Positions 12,701 to 23,082 of a DNA stretch of 64,000 bases are shown here, in pieces (within the stretch, counting starts at the first letter, position 1; each line of letters starts with the position of its first letter). Below the pieces are notes generated by a model that made no database searches, was not told the origin of the DNA, and saw nothing but the letters and a program-made list of their open reading frames with translations. The position numbers were made by a program, and so were the translations under genes. The stretch comes from Rutpela maculata (Eukaryota > Arthropoda > Insecta > Coleoptera > Cerambycidae). The DNA is taken from contig OW386285.2 of assembly GCA_936432065.2 (NCBI GenBank), positions 37,255,920-37,319,919 on the forward strand, read 5' to 3'.

Positions 12701-15700
12701 GCTGATATCAGCAAGTAGCTGATGGGAAAAGCTTTGGAAAGATTGGGCGGTACTGACAATGCCGGTGGGTTTGAATGTATGTCTGCGGAAAATGAGCAAA
12801 AAATATTTAAAGCCAAAATTACACTATGAAAATTTGAGAGGCCCATTTTATATGGCCAGTAGTGTACAAAATTTCGATTGTAAGATATTATTGAGACGCC
12901 ATTTCGAATAATTTATTGCATCTGAAACATCTGCTAAGACGTCAATACCGAGAATATGAATGTTCTAGTACTTGTTTACGCCAATCATAACTCTATTGTT
13001 TCGAAAAGTATTAATTGTACGAGAAAAATACAAATAACCGAAGTTTTTGAAAATGGAATTTTCATTTGATTAAAAATGTAGAAAATTTCGATATTATCAA
13101 CTGTTAACGAGATACTTTTAAAAATATGTAAAAATTGCATATTTTAGTGACTTTTATGGCCTAAGCGTTATCCGATCGAGTTGAAATTTTATATAGTTCA
13201 TTTTTTAAATAATTGGAACCACTTTCGGAGATGAGACCGAAAAAAATCCAATATCGCAAAATAAGGACCACACTATATCTCACTAACCATTAGCGATATT
13301 GACTTACTTTCCAAATTTCAATAAAATCGGATTTGTTTCTTAAGTTATCGTGCTTATAAAAATGTCAGGCAGGGGCAGACGGACAGACAGACGGACAAAT
13401 GATGGACATTTTAAAAGTTGTTCGGAATCATATTACTAATACAGTGATATGAAATTTTATTCTCTAAGGATGAGTTGTACCAACTAAGTTCAAGCCAAGT
13501 TCAGCTTGGTTCAAGATCAAAATCCAAGGTTACGATTGTTACAACAATCGTAACCATTGATTTTAGTCTCGGATCAGACTGAACATGGGTTGAAATTAGA
13601 TGGTACAACTCGTCCTAAGAGTGATATTTACAGTTTCAGAAATGTGTCGATCAAATCCAATTTTCGTATTTCAGAAGAACACAAATTACGTCTTTTGTAG
13701 AGAATTTTATAAGCTCTATTTTTTATATAAACACAATTCCGATATTGCTAATGGTTAGTGAGACATAAGCAAAAACCAAATCAGAGCACCATTTTTCAAC
13801 ATGTCGGCTTGAGCGCAATCTGCATGTTGCATTCTCTGACAGGTCCATTAGATTCAAAGGTCCATTACTTTTTAATCTAATGGACCTGTCAGAGAATGCA
13901 ACATGCAGATTCTGTTAAGAGGAAAAGGAAACTGTGAAGGCTTCGCGAAACTCAAATTTAAGTTCTCAACCTCGACACTGACAATGCCGCTGGATATGGA
14001 TGTGTCTGTGTTTTTTCAAATAATTTTGGATTTGGGAGGTTTCTACATGTGATGTATTTGTGTTCTTGAGTTATCTGGCTTACAAGAAACGTGACGAACG
14101 TACAGACGGACGAACTAACAAAATACAGATCGACTTTTTGAGAATTCGATCACTAACATGACATATTTTTTTCTTTACAAGCGATGTTTACGGCTTTAGA
14201 AATGTGCTGTTGCAATAGGCTCTTTGTTTTCGTATTGTGGAGAGTATAATGATGATTGAAAATGAACACAATAAAGCACACGTATTGCCAAGAAATGATC
14301 TTTCCTCAGCTGGAAAAAATAATCCAGATTCATCGATTCCTTTAAAATTTACAGACCTTCAAAGTCGACTAATTTTTTAGGTGTATCAGTTTTGTGGCAA
14401 TCGGGTTAGTTTGTTTGTGATAGAAACTAGTTACTCATGTTTGTTTTTGGAATACACATCAAGTTAAAAAAGCTATTAGTAGCGGCAGCACAGTAGGCTA
14501 GAACACACTTGAAGCAGACAGCACGGCAACCATTTATTTACTTGCACGCCACTGGTATCTGGTCGACTGTATTGAAATAGAATCGTATAGAAATTCGCAG
14601 AAACAAAACCGATAGCAGCAAGATTAACGACCCAGCTACTTACTCCAGTCATTTTAGATCTGACAAAATATATCCTTCATTTTTTTTTAAATCGATTTAT
14701 TTTGGTGTTTTAAAGAAAATATTAAAAATCGGCAACGAGATCACTACGGCATAAAAAAATTATTCAAGGTCAAAGTTCACAAAAATCGGTTTTTTTCGAA
14801 TATCGCGCTTTCTATGGCTCGGAGGCCAATTGGGGTTATTATGAAAATGAAAGATAATAAAATTCCATTTTTTATGTACAACGAATGGTTTAGACAAAAA
14901 TGTGCTTCGAAGTTTCCGCGCAAGGCATAATATATATTTACTTCCACATCCAGTGGTAGTGACGACAAAAAATTTTTTTAAAATTTTTATTGTTCAAATA
15001 GGCTTAGAATGTCATGAAACGTCGAGATTTTAAATTTGAACGAAAAAAAAATTCTGTCTGTCGGTCTCTAACTTTTTTTGTGCGCACGTTTACTCTGGAA
15101 CCGTTTGAGATATTAACTTGAAATTTGGTACACATATGTACTTTAACGAGATCTAGAACTAGATTATATTTTCATCTTGTTTCGTCGAAGGGTTGGGGGG
15201 TAAATTGAGGTTAATTTGGGGTAAATAAGTAAATCAAGCGGGTAAGAGTCCATAAAATTGGTATTTAGTATATACGAGAAGCCAAGGTCTCAAAAAAATT
15301 TTGGCATTAACCACCCCCATTATTAAAGGGGATGAAAAAAAATTGTGATTTAGTGTGTGTACAAGAACCAGAAACCTCAAAATATTTTTTTACTTCATCC
15401 ACCCCCATTACCACCCCCTATCACCACCCCCACCCCACTACCGATGTGGGGTATCGTTTTATGGGTTTTTGGGGCAGAGGATTTCAAATATTACATTATT
15501 AAAATTCCATAAACAATTATACAATTTTTTTTCGTTGTGAGTGACTTGGATAGAAAATCTGGATGTGGAAGTAATGATTCCTTGGGCAGCGGTTTTTTTA
15601 TTTTGATTATTTCACTCATTAACGCTATAGCCAATGAGAGCCCGTTTTTTCACAACATTGCACCAATCAAACGTCATTATTAGTGGTAATTCAAGCTAGA

Positions 15701-18700
15701 TCTGCTTTTGACAGGACCAACATGCAAAATTTATCGCTCTAATTTTTTAGGTCGCTGCAGCGACAAATATTGCGAAAATTTTTTGACGTTTTGTGTCGTG
15801 ACATATTTTCGGCAAATAGGACAAATCGTGCTTTTAAATGTTATCTATAAATATCTTCTCTAGCTTATTACTAATTGTTAACGTAAGTTGTAAATTGTAG
15901 TATTGTATTAATAACCTAAAAAGCCAATGCTGTGTGGAACTTATATAGGTTCGGGACAAGTTATAGGTACACAGCTTTCAATGGCTTAATGCCTAACATA
16001 ATTACAAAATAATTTTCACAACTAAAATTAAATATGAATATCTACGAAGCAAACAAATCAGTTATTTCATGATAAATACACAAATGTAGTTACTTACGTA
16101 TGGTAATTCATCAATCATTACAAACCAGCTAACACTTATTTGGAAAATCAAAACTCTGCAGTATCACTATATACATTATAATTCGTTGTACTTAAAGTCT
16201 CTCTACTTAAACAAGTAAACCTTAACTTAACTATCAAACTTCTCAAATTAGAAATAAGGATTAAATACATAAATATATATTAATAAACACTAATATAATA
16301 ATTCAATTCACTATTTAGGCTAGTAACTAAGTTAAGCTAGCGTTACTAGATGGCGGTACCATACCATCTGAGCCGGCAGCCTTAGAACGTAAAAGTATTG
16401 GTAATATGCAATTGTGTGATTTCATCGGTAATGTGATTGGTCGAAGCGTGTTTTGTTGTGATGACTAGTCTTATAAGTTACAGTACCTATGGTTTAACGT
16501 ATATTGTTTTTCTTGATTGTCATAATTTAAACCTACTTTGTTTTTTATTAGATGAATCGCTTTGGAAATGCATTTTTATGTGACGTAAAAGATGAAATTG
16601 AAGATAAAGTTGAGTAATCTCTAAAAAGCAACAAGGAAACGTCTGAAGGCAATTAATTACTGAACATAATATTGAAGATATACTTAATGAATTATTTATT
16701 CGTGAAATATTCTCCACAAATACCACTCGTGCTTTAAATTTTATCTAAAAATTTTTCTCTCAAGCTAAGTTGCCCCTAGTTAATATAACTCGTGCAAATT
16801 GGCAGTTTATTATCAAAGATTAAATCCCTCCCGCTAAAGCGGTCGGGATTTAATCAGATAATAAACTGCCAATTTGCACTCTTTATATTACCAGGCAATA
16901 CGCTTTCGAAAAAATTTTCGATAAAATTTTGGACTCTAAGGTTTTTGGACAATTCTGAACAAGTTTCATTAACAGCAGGTGGCTTTGCATTTATAAGAGG
17001 CGAATGTTTTTCTGGCCATAAGTAGATCCTAAGTTATTCTATACTTAAGTAAAATTTGATTCAAATTGAAAAAAAATATAAAAAAGTTGGTGTTACCATT
17101 CAAGTGAAACACTATAAATATATAACCAATAAATTTTGATGTGAAGATTTAGCAAATATTACTGTAAGTGATGGTAAATATATATCGATTAGTTAATAAT
17201 ATACATAGAATAAGCACGTATTCTATGCATGGACTATATGAAATGGAGCATATTATATGTCCTGCGCGGAAACTTCGAAGCACATTTTTGCCTAAACCGT
17301 TCGTTGTACATAAAAAATGGAAGAGATCATTTTTATCTGCAATTTCATTATCTTTCATTTTCATAATAATCCCAATGGGCCTCCGAGTCATAGAAAGCGC
17401 GATATTCGCAAAAACCGTTTGTTGTGAACTTTGACCTTGAATAATTTTTTATGCCGTAGTGATTTTGTTGTCGATTTTTAATATTTTCTTTAAAACACCA
17501 AAATAAATCTATTTAAAAAAAAATGAAGGATATATTTTGTTAGATCATAAAAGTCTAATTTCACTGGATTAACTCCAACTAATTAGCGTTCAAATAACAA
17601 TATAACTTTTTTACTGGCGTTCTATTAGAATTTTATTATAATTTTCTAGTGATGTCAGTTCACTTTGTTAAGTGTGTAAGTTTTTCTATATTCGATAGAA
17701 CGCGACAATGATATCTACCAGAGCTGAGATTCGAAATCAATAGAGACAAGCAGTGACTATACTAAATCCGTAAAGGAGGATAATGATGAACTGAACTGTC
17801 AAGAGAGTTAAGCTGGACATTTAACAGAGCGACGTTGATTTGATAAGCCTTTGTAAAATTGCATCATCTCCAAATTCAAGAGAATTCGTTGCACCCATTG
17901 ACCACGTGCATTTATATAGTATTCTCGTTTTACGGATTTAGTATAGTCACTGTGTTCGGTAAATGAAAAAAAAAAAAATAGAACGTGGATAACGATTTAA
18001 ATTTTTAGCAAAGGAAAAGTCGTTTTTATGAAGAAAGTATTAAAGTTGATTTTAGCGCCAATTTCACAGGCACACAAAAAGAAAAGTCGAGTACTAGAAG
18101 GCAGAGCTATGTACCTCCATGCATTTTGACCCGTTGAACACGAATGCGATGTGCGTTTTGCCCGATTGGCTCTTGCATTTTCGCTAACTTCAAAAAACAC
18201 CTAAAAATGCCCGAAAAATCCCAAACAAGTAAATAAAAAGCTTTCATGAACTGATCACTATATCCGTACGTAATTTGAGGCACTGAAACCGAATCCAAGG
18301 TCAGAATGTATGCGCGACGATCGAATATCTTGTAAAATCCATATTTAGGATGAAAGCGTACCCAAAAATGACTGAATCATAGCCCGAAATTGACTTTGCT
18401 CCACATAATATCTGAACATATAATTTCCGACGTATTTTCACGAGCTGAACACAATACCGTAGTCAAAATTAAAGTGCAATCTGCAAACTTCATAGAGAAA
18501 TATCATTTCAGCATATCTTCTCATCAACCCTAGTAAGCGGAGATGGGTAACTTTTAAATTTTCAAGTATCTAAAGGAAAATATTACTGAAGAGTGACATT
18601 TTTACAATAAATTTTTCGGACGAAGTTTGCTCTGTTGAGAGAGGAATGTCGTTTGGACTTAACATTTACCTACACCCTCCCTTGATGATTTTTTACTTTT

Positions 18701-19343
18701 CTTTCTTAGCGCTGTTTAGAATTGTATGGATTTTGGATTCTGGTGGATTTTTGGTGGATTTTTCGGGCATTTTTTAGGTGTTTTTTGAGGTTATGTCAAA
18801 ATTCCTAACTAATCGGCTAATTCCGACCTCATATTCAGTTTCAGCGCCTCAAATTACGTATAGATATAGTGACCAGCTCATTTTTATTTAGTTGTTTGGG
18901 ATTTTCGGACATTTTTAATGTGTTTTTTGAGGTTAGCAAAAATGCAAGAGCCAATCGGGTAAAACGAACATCGGATTCGTGTTCAGCGGGTCAAAATGCA
19001 TGGGAATGCATAGGTCTGCCTGCTAGCACTCCAGTTTTTTTGTGTGTCTGCCGGTGTTATTTTTTAAATATATCATTTAGTACACTCATATTTACATATT
19101 TACATCAAATAAGGGTACAGATTTTTAGGTCTGTTTTTGGACACTAATTTTACCTGCAACTGACCAACTAACATTTGTAATTTTTCCGAGTTTGCTGTTT
19201 TGCTTAAACTAAACACTCTTCTACATATTTTGTTTTAATACTCTTTATTTTATTTTTTTTCAGCAAATTCAGTTATGGCCCTTTCGTCGTCAGCGTCCTT
19301 ACCAACGTTACTACTTGTTCTGTTATTGGTAATAAGTAAATAA
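368..19343 (+). CDS. Ig-domain cell-surface protein, 3' exons of a spliced host gene (partial)
   Basis: Five exons can be joined by GT-AG sites with matching phase: 368-473, 528-715, 5224-5304, 8736-8759 and 19264-19343. The first two encode one immunoglobulin fold: a Cys in EEVVCNASGMFPEP and a Cys in FVCELSIPG, with several N-glycosylation sites (NAS, NDT, NGS, NVT). Exon three is a Ser/Thr/Asp/Tyr-rich stalk and exon four a 24-nt microexon. The last exon ends in a small-residue stretch (SSSAS) followed by a hydrophobic tail and stop, which fits a GPI-anchor signal or a very short membrane tail. The 5' exons lie left of the window. The combination recalls the insect beaten-path (beat) family, but another Ig adhesion protein is possible. 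Introns of about 4.5, 3.4 and 10.5 kb are filled with repeats. Confidence 0.7.
875..2590. repeat. inverted repeat pair with an internal direct repeat
   Basis: About 875-1065 and 2440-2590 are diverged reverse complements (shared block GAGTTCAGTGGCTCAA and GGTTGGTCTCTGGGGG). Just inside, 1105-1180 and 2225-2300 are similar in direct orientation (TTGACAG...TTGACAG). This is probably a decayed foldback element inside the Ig-gene intron. No coding content is seen. Confidence 0.6.
2591..5223. other. intron sequence, no gene seen
   Basis: AT-rich intron between Ig exons two and three. Open frames here are short, lack recognisable motifs and have no supporting signals. I see nothing functional beyond the splice acceptor before 5224. 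Confidence 0.6.
5224..5304 (+). CDS. Ig-gene exon encoding an acidic Ser/Thr/Tyr stalk
   Basis: Acceptor CAG at 5221-5223, donor GTACTC after 5304. Eighty-one bases, in phase with the exon ending at 715. The encoded segment (DDNTSSTEDYSNF...) is polar and likely extended, as in a membrane-proximal stalk. Confidence 0.6.
5624..6190. repeat. foldback MITE-like element
   Basis: The left arm, from about 5625 to 5870, is repeated in reverse complement at about 5930-6190. Shared blocks include GATTAGAGTAGGAAATGATC against GATCATTTCCTACTCTAATC. The centre is AT-rich. The outer end AATAGTCCAGTCAA resembles the end of the element at 61204-62765. The open frames here are formed by the arms and are not genes. 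Confidence 0.7.
6191..8735. other. intron sequence with small hairpins only
   Basis: No exon or gene is recognised. Visible structures are an imperfect hairpin at about 8070-8150 (GAGGTGGAAA... against ...TTTCCACC) and a cluster of TTTCCAACC-type repeats at 8230-8340. The rest is unremarkable AT-rich DNA. Confidence 0.5.
8736..8759 (+). CDS. 24-nt microexon of the Ig-domain gene
   Basis: TTTTGTAG precedes and GTAAGTA follows. The 24 bases encode EWLNTTKT in phase with both neighbouring exons. It could be optional, because the exons before and after have compatible phase. It is supported only by splice-site quality and phase. Confidence 0.5.
9433..10123. mobile_element. non-autonomous transposon family, copy A
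   Basis: Starts ACTTCCACATCCAGTGGAAG and ends near GGATGTGGAAGT plus CTTGGGCAGCGGTTTTT. Two more copies lie at 14940-15597 and, reversed, 51485-52052. All share GTGCGCACGTTTACTCTGGA and a GGGTTGGGGGGTAAATT block. There is no coding capacity. The ends carry short inverted CTTCCAC/GTGGAAG motifs. Exact borders beyond the shared part are uncertain. Confidence 0.75.
11020..11430. other. GC-richer block of unknown nature
   Basis: This stretch is less AT-rich than its surroundings (CCGGCGGCCCGCCG, GCCGCTGCCTGCCAGCGAG) and begins near a TGACGTCA site. A 113-codon open frame crosses it, but it resembles no family I know. A repeat unit or an old gene fragment are both possible. Confidence 0.35.
13462..13621. 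mobile_element. palindromic MITE
   Basis: The ends CTCTAAGGATGAGTTGTACC and GGTACAACTCGTCCTAAGAG are inverted repeats. The centre is itself a perfect palindrome (GGTTACGATTGT / ACAATCGTAACC). About 160 bp with no coding content. Confidence 0.75.
13820..13908. repeat. perfect 35-bp palindrome with 19-nt spacer
   Basis: 13820-13854 and 13874-13908 are exact reverse complements. The spacer contains a third, direct copy of AGGTCCATTA, which suggests slippage and template switching. Confidence 0.9.
14648..14939. repeat. dispersed repeat, arm inverted relative to 17250-17550
   Basis: This segment (GACAAAATATATCCTTCATT through CGCGCAAGGCATAATAT) is a diverged reverse complement of about 17250-17550. 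The pair encloses unrelated repeats, so it may be two copies of one family or an old long inverted repeat. Confidence 0.6.
14940..15597. mobile_element. non-autonomous transposon family, copy B
   Basis: Same family and orientation as 9433-10123, with the same ends (ACTTCCACATCCAGTGG; GGATGTGGAAGT then TTGGGCAGCGGTTTTTT). Slightly shorter internally. Confidence 0.75.
16792..16879. repeat. perfect two-stage palindrome
   Basis: Outer arms 16792-16814 and 16857-16879 (23 bp) and inner arms 16818-16828 and 16845-16855 (11 bp) are exact inverted repeats around a short CCGCTAAAGCGG-like centre. Confidence 0.85.
16978..17110 (+). repeat. dispersed repeat fragment (GGTGGCTTTG family)
   Basis: Related to about 47258-47440 and to the right arm of the 61204-62765 element (about 62055-62190). 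All share GGTGGCTTTG-like, TTCTGG(T/C)CATAAGTAGA and AAAATTTGATTCAAAT-like blocks. Confidence 0.6.
17250..17550. repeat. dispersed repeat, arm inverted relative to 14648-14939
   Basis: Reverse complement of 14648-14939 with moderate divergence. It contains no gene. Confidence 0.6.
18065..19050. repeat. inverted repeat with two ~200-bp arms
   Basis: About 18065-18300 and 18835-19050 are diverged reverse complements (TGCAAGAGCCAATCGGG, GCCTCAAATTACGTA). The open frames in each arm mirror one another and are not genes. Confidence 0.6.
19264..19343 (+). CDS. last exon of the Ig-domain gene, hydrophobic C-terminus
   Basis: A polypyrimidine tract and CAG precede 19264. The frame, in phase with 8736-8759, encodes a small-residue stretch and then LPTLLLVLLLVISK and a TAA at 19341-19343. 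AATAAA overlaps the stop and others follow near 19583, fitting a poly(A) site. The tail looks like a GPI-attachment signal. Confidence 0.65.
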
Positions 19344-19958
19344 AAGTTATTGATATTAAATCCAAGAGAAGTTCGATTTTTGTGATAATAAACCAAATTA
19401 AGTCTTCGTTTAAATTTGTAAAATATGTAATTAACTGTATATAAAATACCAATAGATTATTTTACCTGTAAAAATTTAATATTGTACAAAATTTACACCA
19501 AAGCTAGTTAAGAAACTTGTAAATATACTAAGAATATATTATAAGTTACATAATTTATTTTTTGTAACAACTAGTCTGGAAATAAATAAATAAATATTTT
19601 ATATTATGAAACCTTCCCCTGATTCTTTAGAATTTACAGAAATATAACAGAATTCGTTCTGTTAAGCGCGTCCTGTCTACATGCAGGTAAGTATTAGTCT
19701 TAGGGATTGCATTACCGGTTAACCGGTAAACAGGACAAAAAACACATGACAATAATTACCGGTTATTTCGGTAAATTCTGAACTTACGATATGTCACGTA
19801 TTCAACGTTTCTATTTATGTCAGTGACTAGTATTTACTAAATATAGAGTGACTGTCTCAACACTGAGCACTTTTAACAATAAATAAATAATATTATAAAA
19901 AGTAAAACCCAAACACCAAGCTCTAAGAAATGCAAGTAAGAGAGATATTGACAATATC

Positions 19959-20141
19959 TTGCAACAGGAAATTGAATATTTTACTGCCTCAAATATCCGT
20001 GGAAAACATTTAGAAGAATGTTATTACCAATTCTTATTAACTTATCGACCTACCAATATCGATATGGGAAGGGCATTTTCAGTTGGTGGTATTCTATGTA
20101 CAAATATCAGACGACTAACAGATACAGCTTTGAAAAACTAG
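19959..20141 (+). pseudogene. hAT transposase C-terminal (dimerisation) remnant
   Basis: The 60-codon frame ends with a segment resembling the hAT C-terminal dimerisation domain (NIDMGRAFSVGGILCTNIRR). Upstream catalytic parts are absent, so it is a remnant. Confidence 0.65.
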
Positions 20142-20312
20142 CCCTTTTAACGGGCTATTTTTAAAAAATATTGTATTTTTATATTAGGTATTCAGTAAAT
20201 GCCCCATTTGAGTTTATGTTTGTAATTTTTGTTATTTACAGAATAATTATTTATTTAAATTTATTTCATTTATATTTTTTCCTTTTGATAAAAAAACCTT
20301 TTGTTTGTTCAT

Positions 20313-21190
20313 TATAATAATAATAATAATAATAATACATTTATTTTACTCAAAGTAAAAATGGTACAAATTGAATTGTAGAGCTCTTCTTCCATTTGCC
20401 CAAATACAAATAACCAAGATTATAAAAAAATATTAATACATATAAATCTAAAATTTCAAGAAAAAAATTATAATTATTTTATTTGTTAATATTCAGTAAT
20501 GAATTGTAATATTCTAACAAATGTTATATTTTATAATAATAATAACAATAATAACAACTGCAGACAGGGGGAACGGGCAGACCCCGCGAAGCGAAGCAAA
20601 AAAGGTTAAAAGTAAATAAAATTATATCGGAAAAAGAAAAAGAAATATACGCGCATTCACAACGCAGCATCAAGTCTCCTGTTTCTGATCAGCCAAAATG
20701 TAATTTTTGAAAACTTTAATGAAAAAATTTTTTGATTTATATTTTTTATATTCATTTGGAAGTTCATTCCAAAGATAAGATGCAAAATACGTAAATGATC
20801 TTTGAAAAATCGCAGTTTCATGCTGAGGCACCAAAAAATGTTGTAAGTATCTTGTATTATGCAAGTGATCTCGTGAAATTAACTTATTTCTTAAGTACTG
20901 AGGTTCGTCATTATGAATTATTCGCCAAATGAGTGTGAGCATGTGTAAACGTCTGCGGTTTTCCATGTTTAATATGCTATGTTTATTTAGATGTGGTGAT
21001 ATATGTTGTCTATATGGGATACTGTAAATATAACGCATACATGAATTTTGAAGTTTTTGAATTTTCTTTTTTTCTGTAGTTATTATTGTCGCCAATAATA
21101 ACTTTCCATATACAACATCAGCATAATCAACTAAAGATAATACGAGTGAATCACAAAATTTTGATTTATATGTCTTTCGAAAAACTGTAT
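20313..21190 (-). mobile_element. 5'-truncated non-LTR retrotransposon nested in the hAT element
   Basis: The minus-strand frame at 20670-21095 encodes the conserved region C-terminal to a non-LTR reverse transcriptase (141 codons; LQNSCMRYIYSIPYR near its start, YLWNELPNEYK near its end). Its 3' side ends in an ATAATA repeat tract at about 20313-20334 (plus coordinates). The 5' end is truncated, as is usual for target-primed insertion. Confidence 0.7.
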
Positions 21191-21556
21191 AATTTTTTCA
21201 ATCGACTGTAAGCGAATTTCAATTTGGAAAAAATATGTTTCTCAAAGCCTAATTATATTAATTATACGTATATAAAAATGTTTTTTGTTAAATTTAGATA
21301 ATCTTGTACATGGAAAAAGACAATTGCCATTTTCGCCACCCTAATCATTCATTCTAACAATTACCGGTAAATACCGGTTAACCGGTTATTTACATTTTTA
21401 TTTACCGATTTACCGGTTATTAAAACTTCCGGTAAATTGCAATCCCTAATTAGTCTAAGAGCTGGGCACGTTTCGATATGACTCGGGTCTTGAAAAGTTT
21501 CCGTAACAATACGTCGTATACTAAGGGAGGACCCTGATTTGGGAATTTGCTGGCAG

Positions 21557-22350
21557 TTCGAGCGAGGAGGGGCACGGGTGAAAGCGGTGAAAGTTGACTT
21601 TTTTTTATATAAACAAAAATCATCGCGGTTACGCTTAAAAATTTATCGAATAATATCTAATAATAATAAATAATATATAATAAAATCAACTATATTTGAA
21701 GATTTTCAAGTATGAAAACAAATTTTATCTCAACACAAAAATACTCCTTCATAAAAGTCGCACTAAATTGAGAAATTACAAAAAATCATAATTTTGTCAA
21801 GAATGCTTGATTTCGATCGGCTGCTGAACCGAAACTATTCAGTTTAACGAAAAAATGTATAGAACATATTTTGTAGAAAATTTAATGCTCTTTTATTTCA
21901 TAGGAATATTTTTGTCGTATGAATCACCCGAAGCCAGATATTTCAAAGGAACTGTTTTTGTGTGCCATTTTTTCAATATGGCGGCTGAGATCACATTTTG
22001 CATTTTTTCTTATTTCATTCAGAGCATCGAAGTCAACAAATTCCAAAAAGTTTCAAAACTCCCGCACTTATTCGGACTAAACCCCGTGTTTTATGCTCTC
22101 ACCGCTGTATTATAACCGCAATAATTTTTTTTTATAAATTTTTGGCAAGTTGACACCCGTCAGCAACCTACTTATCCCTTATCTACCTGTCAGCAACTTC
22201 ACATTTTGATTACGTAATTCACAATGTCCTATTCTATAAATTTTTAAGCGCGACCGCGAGGATTTTTGTTTATAAAAAGTTCAAGTAACGTAACGAACGT
22301 AACGAAAATCAACTTTCACTGCTCTCATCCGTGCCCCTCCCCGCTCGATA
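21557..22350. repeat. foldback element with ~95-bp inverted arms
   Basis: The left arm (GAGGGGCACGGGTGAAAGCG, then GTTGACTTTT and CATCGCGGTTACGCTT) is reversed at about 22235-22350 (AAGCGCGACCGCGAGGATTT ... GTGCCCCTCCCCGCTCG). The 86-codon frame between the arms is not recognised. Confidence 0.65.
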
Positions 22351-22540
22351 GCTTTTAAATTATAACGACTATAAAATTGGGATTTTAGCTTGAAACGGAG
22401 GTATTACAGATAGGTTTTCGTCAAATAACTCGAAAGGTATTACATTGAGCGAAAATATGTTAGGAAAAATAAGAAAGCTGCTAAATTGAAAATGAATTTC
22501 GTTTTTTTCTAATTTCTGTGGAGTTAATGGTCTCGGAGAT

Positions 22541-22716
22541 CACACTATACGGTTTTGATCGTACGGTAAAGAACCGTACAGCTTTTTGTCGTGACATTGT
22601 TGTTTTCACATTGCACGATTTTTCGCCGTTGTAAGCTCAACATTTTCATTTCATTTGTAATAATAAGACAATTATAGGACAATTTCATGTCCTGATTTTT
22701 TGTTCTTTAATAAGTG
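22541..22716. repeat. left part of a host TIR element interrupted by the viral insertion
   Basis: CACACTATACGGTTTTGATC and GTACGGTAAAGAACCGT at 22541-22578 are matched in reverse complement at about 44140-44180, on the other side of the viral element. Without the virus the two parts would form a roughly 650-bp element. Confidence 0.55.
22711..22716. repeat. target-site duplication TAAGTG (left)
   Basis: TAAGTG lies directly before the first base of the viral element and again at 43709-43714. Six-base duplications are the Polinton hallmark and fit a retrovirus-type integrase. Confidence 0.92.
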
Positions 22717-22867
22717 AGTAGAGTGTTTATACCGGAGCTGAGCCTCCCCCCACCACTTTTCGTGACGTCATGGGTGGTGGGGGGTAATTAGTATGGTGGG
22801 GGGTAATTACTGTGGTAGGGGGTAATTACTGTGGTGGAGGTAATTGGTGTGGTGGTGGGGGGTAATT
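22717..22867 (+). repeat. left terminal inverted repeat (151 bp) with G-rich iterons
   Basis: Identical by eye to the reverse complement of 43558-43708. It contains a palindromic TGACGTCA (22763-22770) and a run of 17-22-bp units of the type GGTGGGGGGTAATTACTGT. The units continue outside the TIR to about 22923. Confidence 0.93.
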
Positions 22868-23016
22868 GGTGTAGTGGGAATAATTAATGTGGTGGGGGGT
22901 AATTGGTGTGGTTGGAGGTAATAAGAGTACTGAGTGATTGAGTAATTGATGTAGCAATGAGGACTTCATGATTTGTCGTTGCAATCTTATTCACGGGAGT
23001 GGGGGCAACCCATCCT

Positions 23017-23024
23017 TATAAAAG
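23017..23024 (+). promoter_or_regulatory. TATA box of polB
   Basis: TATAAAAG lies 59 bases before the polB ATG at 23083, an ordinary distance for a short leader. It is the only TATA-like site between the TIR and the gene. Confidence 0.65.
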
Positions 23025-23082
23025 CAAGAGAGGAGTTGACACATGATCATTAAATAGGCTAGACTCCTATAGTAAATTTAGT

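Larger units (their letters stand above)
19701..21448 (+). mobile_element. degenerate hAT transposon with 8-bp TSD ATTAGTCT
   Basis: Ends TAGGGATTGCA...TGCAATCCCTA are flanked by ATTAGTCT at 19693-19700 and 21449-21456, the 8-bp duplication expected of hAT elements. Subterminal ACCGGTTAACCGG-type repeats occur at both ends. Inside are a transposase C-terminal remnant (+) and a nested retrotransposon fragment (-). Most of the transposase is missing. Confidence 0.85.
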
